In this document: piece after piece, positions 15,804-23,431 of the stretch
How the letters are laid out: each line of letters starts with the position of its first letter
Numbering within the stretch: the first letter of the stretch is position 1
Source: an uncultured candidate division WPS-2 bacterium
GTDB taxonomy: Bacteria > Vulcanimicrobiota > Vulcanimicrobiia > Vulcanimicrobiales > Vulcanimicrobiaceae
Length of the DNA stretch: 28,634 nt
Assembly (NCBI GenBank): GCA_937927945.1
Contig: CALEYW010000030.1
Coordinates: forward strand, 1-28,634
Reading direction: 5' to 3'
Translations under genes and position numbers: made by a program
Notes under the pieces: model-generated
Told to the model about the DNA's origin: nothing
The model's input: the letters and a program-made list of their open reading frames with translations, nothing else
Databases searched by the model: none

Positions 15804-15834
15804 AGGTGATAGGTGTGGGTACCGGTAGCGCTGG

Positions 15835-18291
15835 TTAGGAGCGCTTTCGCGTCGCGCCGCGGACCGGGCGGGCCGCCCGCGCGGCCGAGCGTTTCTTGCT
15901 CGGACGCAGGGCCACGACGTTGCTGTTCGCGCTCTCGTCACGGGCGCCGAGCAGGACGGGCGTGATCACGCGCTTGCCGAGCGCCGTCGCGAAGACCTCG
16001 CTCAACTCGTCCACGAAGACGAACTGCAGCGCGTCGCGGACTTCCTTGGGGACGTCCTCGAGATCGATCTCGTTGCGGCGCGGGAGCAGCACCTTCTTGA
16101 TGCCGGCCCGTTTCGCGCCGAGTACCTTCTCTTTGACGCCGCCGATCGGCAGCACCTGACCGGTGAGCGTGATCTCGCCCGTCATCGCGAGCTCCGGATC
16201 GACCTTGAGGCCGGTCAAGAGCGACGCGATCGACGTGGCCAGCGACACGCCCGCCGACGGGCCGTCCTTGGGAATCGCGCCGGCCGGGATGTGGATGTGC
16301 AGATCGTGTTTGGCGAACCAATCGTCCGGCAGCCCGATCTCGCTGCCGCGCGAACGCAGGAACGAGATCGCCGCCGTGGCCGATTCTTTCATCACGTCGC
16401 CGAGCTGTCCGGTGAGGGTGAACTTCCCACTTCCGGGCATCGCGGTCGTCTCGATGAAGAGGATGTCACCCCCCACGGGCGTGTAGGCGAGACCGGTTGC
16501 GACGCCGACCGAAGCCGTCCGTCGTTTGACCTCGTTGTAGTACCGCGGCTTCGAGAGGTAGTCGACCAGGTTCTCCGGCTTGACGCGCGCCTTGTACTTC
16601 GGATCCTCGGCGATCTTGCGGGCAACCTTGCGGAAGATCGTTCCGACCTCGCGCTCGAGGTTGCGCACCCCGGCTTCGCGCGTGTAATCGACGATGATCT
16701 GCTTGAGCGCCGGGTCGCTGATCGCGACTTGGCTCTCTTTGAGACCGTTGGCTTTCTTCTGCTTGGTGACGAGATAGCGCTTGGCGATCTGCAGCTTCTC
16801 GAGTTCGGTGTAGCCCGAGAGGTTGATGATCTCCATGCGGTCGCGCAGCGGTCCGCTGATCGAGTCGAGCGTGTTCGCCGTGCAGATGAAGAGCACGCGC
16901 GAGAGATCGAACGGCAGGTCGAGGTAGTGATCGCGGAACGAGTTGTTCTGCTCCGGATCGAGCACTTCGAGCAGCGCCGACTGCGGATCGCCGCGATAGT
17001 CGCCGCCGACCTTGTCGATCTCGTCGATCATCATCACCGGGTTGTTCGTGCCGGCGTCGCGCAGCGCGCGCACGATCGTCCCCGGCATCGCGCCGATGTA
17101 CGTCCGGCGATGGCCGCGGATCTCCGCTTCGTCGCGCACGCCGCCGACCGAAAGCCGCACGAACTTGCGTCCCATCGACTTCGCGATCGACTGCCCGAGC
17201 GACGTCTTGCCGACACCCGGCGGTCCGACGAAGCAGAGGATCGGACCGGTCAGCTTGTTCTTGAGCTTGCCGACGGCGAGATACTCGACGATGCGATCTT
17301 TGATCTTCTCGAGGTCGTAATGGTCTTCGTCGAGGACCGCCCGCGCTCGGGCGATGTCGATCTGATCGGACGTGGAGACGCTCCACGGCAGCTGCACGAG
17401 CCAGTCGAGGTACGTGCGGATGACGCTGTACTCGGGCGACGCCGTCGGAACTTTCGAGAGGCGGTCGAGCTCGCGGTCGGCGGACTTGCGCACGTCCTCG
17501 GGCATCTTCGCTTCTTCGATCTTCTTGCGCAGCTCGTTCGCTTCAGCTTGCTGCGGATCGCCTTCGCCCAGCTCTTCCTGAATCGCGCGCATCTGCTGGC
17601 GCAGATAGAACTCGCGCTGATTCTTCTCCATCTCGCGCTGGATGTCGGACTGGATCTTGTGTCCGAGCTCGACGACTTCCAGCTCCTTGGTGATGAGCAT
17701 GGTCAGCTTGCGCAAGCGCTTGCCGGTGTCGCGCTCTTCGAGGATCGCCTGACGATCCGCCGTCTCGAGCCGCATCGTGGACGCGACGAAATACGAGAGC
17801 AGGTTGGGATCGGAGATGTTGTTGACTTCCATCTCCATCTCGCGCGGCGCCTGCGGCAGATAGCCCAGCAGCTTTTGGAAGAGCGTGCCGAGGTTGCGCT
17901 GCATCGCCACGAGCTGATCGTTGTCGCGCGTGAGATCCGGCAATTCGGTGAACGTCGACGCGAGATAGGGCTCGGTCGCCACGAATTGATCGATGCGGAA
18001 GACGGGTCCGCCGGCGACGATGCAGCGCAGCGTGCCGTCGGGCACCTTCAGCATTTTTTGAATCGTGCCGATCGTCCCGATGCGGCGGACGTCGTCCGGA
18101 CCCGGATCCTCGGTTTCTTTGTCTTTGAGCGCGACGAGACCGATCTGCTTACCTTCGCGCAACGCCTCCTCGACCAATTGAATGCCCGGCCGCTTTACGA
18201 CGGCGAGCGGGATGACGGTGTTCGGGAAGAGCACGGCATCCTGCAGCGGCAGGATGCCGATGATCTCGGGAGCCTTGGAGGCTTTGGCCAT
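15835..18291 (-). CDS. lon: ATP-dependent protease La (Lon)
   Basis: 818 residues, full length for bacterial Lon. It degrades misfolded and selected regulatory proteins in the cytoplasm as a hexamer. The N-terminal substrate-binding domain (about 10-205) opens IIGILPLQDAVLFPNTVIPL; a coiled segment (about 215-270, EKNQREFYLRQQMRAIQEEL) follows; the AAA+ module has Walker A GPPGVGKTS at 356-364, Walker B VMMIDEID near 420 and the sensor regions; the protease domain has catalytic Ser679 in KDGPSAGVSLA and the catalytic lysine at about 720 in GGVKEKVLGAKRAGIKK. The C-terminal 30 residues are basic and Ala/Arg-rich. The ATG overlaps the hsp20 stop by one base (TAATG), so chaperone and protease are co-translated. 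Confidence 0.97.
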   Translation of the reverse strand: MAKASKAPEIIGILPLQDAVLFPNTVIPLAVVKRPGIQLVEEALREGKQIGLVALKDKETEDPGPDDVRRIGTIGTIQKMLKVPDGTLRCIVAGGPVFRIDQFVATEPYLASTFTELPDLTRDNDQLVAMQRNLGTLFQKLLGYLPQAPREMEMEVNNISDPNLLSYFVASTMRLETADRQAILEERDTGKRLRKLTMLITKELEVVELGHKIQSDIQREMEKNQREFYLRQQMRAIQEELGEGDPQQAEANELRKKIEEAKMPEDVRKSADRELDRLSKVPTASPEYSVIRTYLDWLVQLPWSVSTSDQIDIARARAVLDEDHYDLEKIKDRIVEYLAVGKLKNKLTGPILCFVGPPGVGKTSLGQSIAKSMGRKFVRLSVGGVRDEAEIRGHRRTYIGAMPGTIVRALRDAGTNNPVMMIDEIDKVGGDYRGDPQSALLEVLDPEQNNSFRDHYLDLPFDLSRVLFICTANTLDSISGPLRDRMEIINLSGYTELEKLQIAKRYLVTKQKKANGLKESQVAISDPALKQIIVDYTREAGVRNLEREVGTIFRKVARKIAEDPKYKARVKPENLVDYLSKPRYYNEVKRRTASVGVATGLAYTPVGGDILFIETTAMPGSGKFTLTGQLGDVMKESATAAISFLRSRGSEIGLPDDWFAKHDLHIHIPAGAIPKDGPSAGVSLATSIASLLTGLKVDPELAMTGEITLTGQVLPIGGVKEKVLGAKRAGIKKVLLPRRNEIDLEDVPKEVRDALQFVFVDELSEVFATALGKRVITPVLLGARDESANSNVVALRPSKKRSAARAARPVRGATRKRS

Positions 18292-18713
18292 TACGCGGGG
18301 GTCCTTCTGACCGTCATGCGGATCGTCGTCCGCACGATCGGGTACTGTTTGGATTCGGCGAGCGGGAGACGGATCGTCAGGATACCGTCACGGTAGATCG
18401 CCGTTGCACCCTCGTCGAGGACGGGGAGCGGGAGGCGAATCGCCTTGAAAAACTCGCCGTACTGAATCTCTTTGCGCAGCAGCGAGGCACTGCGCGAGAC
18501 GTCGCGCAGGGCGCGGGTCCCGGTGATGGTGAGATACGCATCCGCAACGGTCACGCGTAACGAATCGGCGTCGGCGCCGGCCAGTTCCACGTGAACGACC
18601 ACGGCGCCGCCGCTCTCGTCGAGCACGACGTCGGTGTTCGGCTCGAATCGGCCATGCGCACCGCGGGGAGCAAACAGCCGCTCGATCTCTAGTATCTCGT
18701 CGTGATTCCGCAC
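18291..18713 (-). CDS. Small heat-shock protein, Hsp20/alpha-crystallin family
   Basis: 140 residues. A short N-terminal arm leads into an alpha-crystallin domain: FEPNTDVVLDESGGAVVVHV, ELAGADADSLRVTVADAYLT, then ITGTR, EIQYGEFFKAIRLPLPV and the DGILTIRLPLAE strand that normally includes the conserved GxLxI. Such proteins are ATP-independent holdases that keep unfolding proteins soluble. The GTG start at 18713 has AAAGGA nine bases upstream. It heads the hsp20-lon operon: substrates held by Hsp20 could be passed to Lon. A CIRCE-like inverted repeat begins 17 bases upstream of the start, suggesting HrcA-type heat-shock repression. Confidence 0.92.
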   Translation of the reverse strand: MRNHDEILEIERLFAPRGAHGRFEPNTDVVLDESGGAVVVHVELAGADADSLRVTVADAYLTITGTRALRDVSRSASLLRKEIQYGEFFKAIRLPLPVLDEGATAIYRDGILTIRLPLAESKQYPIVRTTIRMTVRRTPA

Positions 18714-18729
18714 GCGCGAGGGTCCTTTC

Positions 18730-18756
18730 TTAGCACTCTTATCAACACACTGCTAG
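18730..18756. promoter_or_regulatory. CIRCE-like element (probable HrcA operator) of hsp20-lon
   Basis: TTAGCACTC (18730-18738), a 9-base spacer, then CACTGCTAG (18748-18756). The CIRCE consensus is TTAGCACTC-N9-GAGTGCTAA. The arm nearest hsp20 is a perfect match, the other matches at 6 of 9 positions, and the spacer length is exact. The site lies 17-43 bases upstream of the hsp20 start, where repressor binding would block transcription. hrcA itself is not in the window. Confidence 0.72.
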
Positions 18757-18793
18757 AACCGCGGGTTGCCGGCCCCCGGAGGGGTGTGTCCGG

Positions 18794-18830
18794 TAGCGTA
18801 CCGACTCCGCCCATTCGCTTCAGTACGCTA
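18794..18830. promoter_or_regulatory. Inverted repeat TAGCGTAC / GTACGCTA before the first Crp/Fnr gene
   Basis: TAGCGTAC at 18794-18801 and its exact reverse complement GTACGCTA at 18823-18830 are separated by 21 bases. The left arm is itself within a smaller dyad CGGTA-GCG-TACCG (18791-18803). The right arm abuts the AGGAG ribosome site (18830-18834) of the regulator gene. It may be an autoregulatory operator, or the left copy may be a -10 element (TAGCGT). The same TAGCGTA core lies before two other genes of the window (22695-22701 and 24834-24828). Confidence 0.45.
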
Positions 18831-18838
18831 GGAGCGAA

Positions 18839-19600
18839 GTGCGCCGCCTTCCTTTGTGGGGGCGGGCTGCTCTTTTTAAGGGAGCCCCTACGCCACATAC
18901 TACGCTCGACAACTCCCTGTTGGACACCCTGCCGCCCCACGTCCGCGATGCCGTGGCCGGGTCGTGTGAGCGGATCCACCTCGCGTACCGTGCGACGATC
19001 TACGACCTCGGCGGTCCGATCAATTTCCTGTACTTCCCGATCGACGCCGTCATCTCGGTCGTCACGGTGATGCGCGACGGAACGCAGATCGAGGTCGTGA
19101 CCATCGGCCGCGAGGGGGTTACCGGGGCCCAAGTCCTGCTCGACGGCGGCGTCGCCACCGCGCTCACTTGGTGTCAGGTGGCCGGCGACGCCTACCGGAT
19201 CGATGTCGGAGCGTTCCGGCGGCTGTGCGATGCCAACCCGGAATTCCGCGCGATCGCCGAGCGCTTCTTGAGCGCGCAGCTCGACGTCATGGCACAAGCG
19301 ATCGCCTGTAATCGTCTGCACTACGTGAGCGAGCGCTGTGCGCGCTGGCTCCTGATGACCTGCGACCGGGTGGGCCGGGCCGATTTCCCGCTCACCCACG
19401 AGGCGCTCGCGACGATGTTGGGCGTCCGCCGGGCGGGGGTCAGCATCGCCGCTGCCGCCCTGCAGCAAGCCGGGTTCATCCGCTACGTCCGCGGCAAGTT
19501 CACCGTCCTCGACCGGGTCGGGCTCGAGACCGCGTCCTGCGAGTGCTACAGTGCCAACAACGAAGCGCTCTCTCGGCGGCTCTTCGCGGTTGCCGTCTGA
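18839..19600 (+). CDS. Crp/Fnr-family transcriptional regulator (first)
   Basis: 253 residues from a GTG with AGGAG four bases upstream; a TTG at 18920 would give a shorter protein beginning at the conserved part. A cyclic-nucleotide-binding-like beta barrel spans about 25-150 (IYDLGGPINFLYFPIDAVIS, QIEVVTIGREGVTGAQVLL), then a dimer helix and a winged HTH (about 180-235) with the recognition region HEALATMLGVRRAGVSIAA and the wing GFIRYVRGKFTVLD. The barrel resembles members whose ligand is unknown; I see neither the full cAMP-binding RxS pattern nor an Fnr-type cysteine cluster. It is divergent from hsp20-lon and precedes the SARP/BTAD gene. Target genes are unknown. Confidence 0.88.
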   Translation: MRRLPLWGRAALFKGAPTPHTTLDNSLLDTLPPHVRDAVAGSCERIHLAYRATIYDLGGPINFLYFPIDAVISVVTVMRDGTQIEVVTIGREGVTGAQVLLDGGVATALTWCQVAGDAYRIDVGAFRRLCDANPEFRAIAERFLSAQLDVMAQAIACNRLHYVSERCARWLLMTCDRVGRADFPLTHEALATMLGVRRAGVSIAAAALQQAGFIRYVRGKFTVLDRVGLETASCECYSANNEALSRRLFAVAV

Positions 19601-19760
19601 CCCCACCGGATTCATCCACCGCATCCACAGTGTTGTGTGCAAAGTAAGATGGCGTTAATGTAAGCAGCCGCACGAGTAGTTCGCCGGGTGGCCGGGACTG
19701 GTCCGGTGGACGACGAAAGTCGGCTGCAGCGCACCCGCCCCAGGACTTACGGCCCAGCTC

Positions 19761-22634
19761 ATGGACGCTACCATTCCGCCCTCAGAGACGAGCACCGACC
19801 TCATTCGGACGGCCCTACTGGAGCGGGTCCGCGCGGCGCGTCCGGCGATCGTCTCGCTGATCGCGCCCGCCGGCTTCGGAAAATCGACCCTCATGCGGCA
19901 ACTGCTCGAAGGGACGCCGGCGTTCGCGGTCTGCGACTGCTCTGGGGTCGCTTCGGACGTCGAGCTCGCCCGCCGGCTTCTCCCCGCGCTGGCCGACGAA
20001 AATCCCGAACGCAGCGCCAACCTGGCCCAGAACGAGAGCTTGATGGGCGACGGCCACGCGTCGAACGCCGACCGCGTCGGCGTTGCGCTGGCGGCCTGGC
20101 GCGTGCGCACGCACGCCGCCGCGTTCGTCTTCGAGAACACCGAGGACGTGATCCGCGATCCCGGCTCGCACGACTTCCTGGCGCGGCTCCTCGCGAACCG
20201 CCCGGAAGGACGCACCGTCGTCATCTGCTCGCGTGAGTCGCCGCGCATGCACCTCTCGCGTTTCGCGCCGCCGCATCAAATCCTGACCCTGCGCGCGACC
20301 GACCTCGCCTTCACCGAGGCGGAGATCGCATCGATCTTCGCGCCGACCGGCCTGACGGACGACGCGGTCGCGCGGGTCGCGGCGATCTCGTCGGGTTGGC
20401 CGATCGCGGTGCTGCTGCTCGCGCGGTTCGCGCACGAAGGACGGCTCGACACGCTGCTCGACAAGCTCGACGACATCGCGTACGAAGAGCTGCACGAGTA
20501 CCTCGCCGATCAAGTGCTGGGCGCCGCGTCGTCCGCGATCACCGACGGGCTGCTGGCGTGCGCCGCGATTCCGCAAGTCGCCGAGCGCGACGTCCGGCTC
20601 GCACTCGGCGATCCGATCGCTTTCGACGCCTTCATGGACTTCGCGCGCACCTCGCCGTTCGTCACCCGCCGGGCGGACGGCACGTTCGCCGTACATCCGC
20701 TCGTCGCGTCGACCTTGCTCGAACGCCATCCGGGCCGCGTCGAATCGCTGCTCGCGCCGGCCGCCGCTGCGTATCACACCGCGGGCGAGTATCAGCGCGC
20801 GGCCGACATCCAACTCGCGCGCGGCGACCAAGTCGCCGCCGCCGAAGCGCTCGAACACATCGAAGTTCTCGAGGACGCCGGGCCGTCGATCGCGTACGCG
20901 CGCGTCCTCGCCTCGCTCGACCGGTCGGTCGTGCTGCAGTACCCGCGGGTCTGGTCGGTAACGGCGCTGTTGCGGACGTTCACCGTCGACTCGCGCCTGC
21001 TGCTGGAAGAAGTCGAGGAGGTCTGGGGACGCCTGCCGACCGACGCGCTACCGATCGTGCGCATCTACCTCTACGTGTTCCGCGTGCTGATGCTCAGCTA
21101 CGTCGGCGAGTTCGAAAGCGCGCTCGCACTGGTCGACGAGTTCCGCGCGCAGATCGCGGCGCCCGACGTCCCGACGACCCGCATGCACGGCTGGCTGCTG
21201 TACCTGCGCTCGCTGATGACCGCGCGGTTGGGTCGCCTCAAGGAAGCCGAACGCGATCTCGAGGCGTGCTGGCCGCTCGTCAACACGATGCACGTGATGG
21301 CGTCGGGAACGCTCTTGACGCTCGGGGCCGACATCGCGCGCGTGCGCGGTGACCGGGCGACCGAACGCGAACGTATCGAGCGCGCGATCGAACACGTGCG
21401 CAAAACCGGGTTCAGCAACTTCATCGCGTTCGATGAAGCCGAAGCGACGTTCGGCGCTTGGCTTTCAGGTGACGATGCCGACCTGACCCAGCACGCGTTC
21501 GCGCTCGAAGCGGAGGTCCAGCGCGAGGGCGTGCGCGGCTTCGCATTCTTCTCGAGCACCGTGCGCGGCCACGCCGGCGAGCCGCAGCCCGCCGATCACA
21601 TCAAGTGGGTCGCGTGCGGATACCTCGTCGCCGCGGCGCAGGCGGAAGACGACGCGGGGGCGCTGCGCTGCGCCGACCTGGCGCGCGAAACCGCGGCGTC
21701 GTACCGCGCGCCGTTCTATCAAGTTCTCGCCGCCCTTGCCGTCGCCGAACTCAACGTGGCGCGGCGGCGCGCGATGCGCGCCGAGGCCGCGTCGATCGCC
21801 AGCCGAATCGACGCTCCGGAACTGCACGACGCCATCGACGCCATCGCGCGCGGCGAGGACGGCGGCTTCCTGGCGCGCTTCGTCTCGCGCTACCGGCGCG
21901 AGGGACACGCCGAGGCGGCCCGCGCCGGAATCGCGATCGAGCTGGTGACCGGCCGCGTGATCCGCGACGGCGAGCCGGTCACGCTGGCCGAACGCGAGCA
22001 CGCGCTGCTCACCGCGATCGCGATGCGCCCCGAAGCGCTCTCGCGGGAGCGGCTGACCGACATGCTGTGGCCGGACTTGGCAGAATCGGCGGCCCGCAAC
22101 GCGTTCCACGTCTGCCTGCATCGCCTCAAGGCGCGCCTGGAGGACGACAACACCGTCGTGCGCACGCGCGAGGGATACCGGCTCGGCAACGAGGTGCGCG
22201 TCGACTTGTGGGAGATCGACCGCGCCGTCGGCGCGCTGCGCACGAACGAAGCGATCGCACCCCAGCAAGCCGCCGGCCTGCGCGAGCTCTACGATCGCCT
22301 GCGCGCGAGCCGGCCGGCGAAGTTCGACGGCTGGGAATGGTTCGAGCCGACCGAACGGCATCTGCGCGAGCTCCGCTGCGAGGTCGCGCAGGCGCTGGCG
22401 AAGCGCGCGCTCGACGAAGGCCGCTCGCAGGACGCGCTCGCGCTCTGCCACGAGATGATCGCCTACGACCCGTGCGACGAGCCGGCACGCGAGATCGCGA
22501 TCCGCGCCTACATCGAATCCGGCGATCGCGCCGCAGCGCTGCGGCACTACCGCCAGTACCGCGACGTGCTGATGAACGAGCTGCAGTGCGAGCCGTCCTC
22601 GTCGCTCGCGGAACTGGTGGGCGCCGGAGGGTAG
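19761..22634 (+). CDS. Large SARP/BTAD-type transcriptional regulator with MalT-like ATPase
   Basis: 957 residues. The N-terminal third is a STAND-type P-loop ATPase (Walker A IAPAGFGKST, about residues 34-43; a Walker B-like AAFVFENTEDVI near 115-125; VVICSRE; SSGWPIAVLLLARFA), as in MalT/LuxR-family activators. A long helical TPR-like middle (about 330-700) follows. The C-terminus has an OmpR-like winged helix (about 720-805: VTLAEREHALLTAIAMRPEA, LSRERLTDMLWPD, NAFHVCLHRLKARLE, REGYRLG) and a BTAD helical domain (about 810-950). SARP proteins usually have the HTH at the N-terminus; here the ATPase is first and the HTH-BTAD last. It would integrate an unknown ligand through the TPR region and activate transcription. 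No ribosome site is evident before the ATG at 19761. Confidence 0.9.
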   Translation: MDATIPPSETSTDLIRTALLERVRAARPAIVSLIAPAGFGKSTLMRQLLEGTPAFAVCDCSGVASDVELARRLLPALADENPERSANLAQNESLMGDGHASNADRVGVALAAWRVRTHAAAFVFENTEDVIRDPGSHDFLARLLANRPEGRTVVICSRESPRMHLSRFAPPHQILTLRATDLAFTEAEIASIFAPTGLTDDAVARVAAISSGWPIAVLLLARFAHEGRLDTLLDKLDDIAYEELHEYLADQVLGAASSAITDGLLACAAIPQVAERDVRLALGDPIAFDAFMDFARTSPFVTRRADGTFAVHPLVASTLLERHPGRVESLLAPAAAAYHTAGEYQRAADIQLARGDQVAAAEALEHIEVLEDAGPSIAYARVLASLDRSVVLQYPRVWSVTALLRTFTVDSRLLLEEVEEVWGRLPTDALPIVRIYLYVFRVLMLSYVGEFESALALVDEFRAQIAAPDVPTTRMHGWLLYLRSLMTARLGRLKEAERDLEACWPLVNTMHVMASGTLLTLGADIARVRGDRATERERIERAIEHVRKTGFSNFIAFDEAEATFGAWLSGDDADLTQHAFALEAEVQREGVRGFAFFSSTVRGHAGEPQPADHIKWVACGYLVAAAQAEDDAGALRCADLARETAASYRAPFYQVLAALAVAELNVARRRAMRAEAASIASRIDAPELHDAIDAIARGEDGGFLARFVSRYRREGHAEAARAGIAIELVTGRVIRDGEPVTLAEREHALLTAIAMRPEALSRERLTDMLWPDLAESAARNAFHVCLHRLKARLEDDNTVVRTREGYRLGNEVRVDLWEIDRAVGALRTNEAIAPQQAAGLRELYDRLRASRPAKFDGWEWFEPTERHLRELRCEVAQALAKRALDEGRSQDALALCHEMIAYDPCDEPAREIAIRAYIESGDRAAALRHYRQYRDVLMNELQCEPSSSLAELVGAGG

Positions 22635-22690
22635 GCACTCGGGGTCGCGCTTGGAAGAAAACCGTCCAATCGTACAGGGCGCCCACCGTA

Positions 22691-22704
22691 CCGATAGCGT
22701 ATCC
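22691..22704. promoter_or_regulatory. Dyad GATA-GCG-TATC before the second Crp/Fnr gene
   Basis: CCGATAGCGTATCC contains the inverted repeat GATA-GCG-TATC at 22693-22703. It matches the dyad upstream of the first Crp/Fnr gene (CCGGTAGCGTACCG) at 11 of 14 positions. It ends about 9 bases before the ATG at 22713, a position that suits an operator or the -10 element of a transcript with almost no leader. Confidence 0.4.
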
Positions 22705-22712
22705 CCTAACGA

Positions 22713-23417
22713 ATGCCGAAAGCTGAGCGCGACCGGGGCGCTGATGGCGCCGCTGCTTCAATTCCGCCCCGCCCGAAGCGGACACCACGTCTACCGCGCG
22801 CCGAGCTCGTCCGGTTCGCGGCCGGCGGCACCGCGCGCACCTTCAAAGCGCATCAGAGTATTTTCGCGCAGGGCGACCCCGCCGATTCGGTCTTCTTCGT
22901 GACCCGCGGAAAGGTGAAGCTCACGGTCAGCTCCGCCCGCGGAAAAGAGGCCGTTATCGCGATGCTCGGCGAGGGCGACTTCTTTGGCGAGGGGTGCTTG
23001 GCCGGCCAGCCGGTGCGCATGGCGACCGCGATCGCGCTCGAGCCGTGCTCGCTGGTGCGAACCAAGCTCGACGACATGATCGCGGTCCTGCACGACGACC
23101 CGGAGTTCGGCGCGATCTTCATCGCCCATCTGCTCTCGCGCAACATCCGCTTCGAGGAAGACCTCGTCGATCAGCTCTTCAATTCCAGCGAGAAACGCTT
23201 GGCGCGCATCCTGCTGCTGCTCGCGAACTTCGGCAAGGAGGGCCGCCCCGAGCCGGTAATCGCGAAGATCAGTCAAGAGACGCTGGCCGAGATGGTGGGC
23301 ACGACGCGCTCGCGCGTGAGCTTTTTCATGAACAAGTTCCGCCGGCTGGGTTTCATCGAGTACAACGGCGGGCTCCACGTGCACAGTTCGCTGCTCAGCG
23401 TGGTGCTGCACGACTGA
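22713..23417 (+). CDS. Crp/Fnr-family transcriptional regulator (second)
   Basis: 234 residues. The first 30 are basic, Pro/Ala-rich and probably disordered. The cNMP-binding barrel (about 35-150) is well conserved: HQSIFAQGDPADSVFFVTRG, KVKLTV, then IAMLGEGDFFGEGCLAGQPV, which has the GxFGE glycine-acid motif of nucleotide-binding barrels. The winged HTH (about 165-230) has ISQETLAEMVGTTRSRVSFF and the wing GFIEYNGGLHVHSS. It resembles Crp-type regulators common in Acidobacteria-like soil genomes. No Shine-Dalgarno precedes the ATG at 22713, fitting a leaderless or nearly leaderless mRNA. It follows the SARP/BTAD gene by 78 bases, which hold the dyad noted separately. Its gene ends 14 bases from the convergent amidohydrolase gene. 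Confidence 0.9.
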   Translation: MPKAERDRGADGAAASIPPRPKRTPRLPRAELVRFAAGGTARTFKAHQSIFAQGDPADSVFFVTRGKVKLTVSSARGKEAVIAMLGEGDFFGEGCLAGQPVRMATAIALEPCSLVRTKLDDMIAVLHDDPEFGAIFIAHLLSRNIRFEEDLVDQLFNSSEKRLARILLLLANFGKEGRPEPVIAKISQETLAEMVGTTRSRVSFFMNKFRRLGFIEYNGGLHVHSSLLSVVLHD

Positions 23418-23431
23418 GTCCGCCGCGGCGC

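Noticed and set aside
16291..18396. A 701-codon open frame opposite lon
   Set aside because: Pure shadow of lon, whose motifs are all intact on the minus strand.
18868..18884. Hairpin GCTCTTTTTAAGGGAGC near the 5' end of the first Crp gene
   Set aside because: Depends on several G-T pairs and lies inside the coding region if the GTG start is right; no T tract after it.
19692..19706. Imperfect inverted repeat CCGGGACTGGTCCGG before the SARP/BTAD gene
   Set aside because: Short, one bulge, 2-base centre and no second copy; too likely by chance in GC-rich DNA.
22659..22677. Inverted repeat TTGGA-N9-TCCAA before the second Crp gene
   Set aside because: Only five bases per arm and not found before the other Crp gene; the TAGCGTA dyad is the stronger signal.
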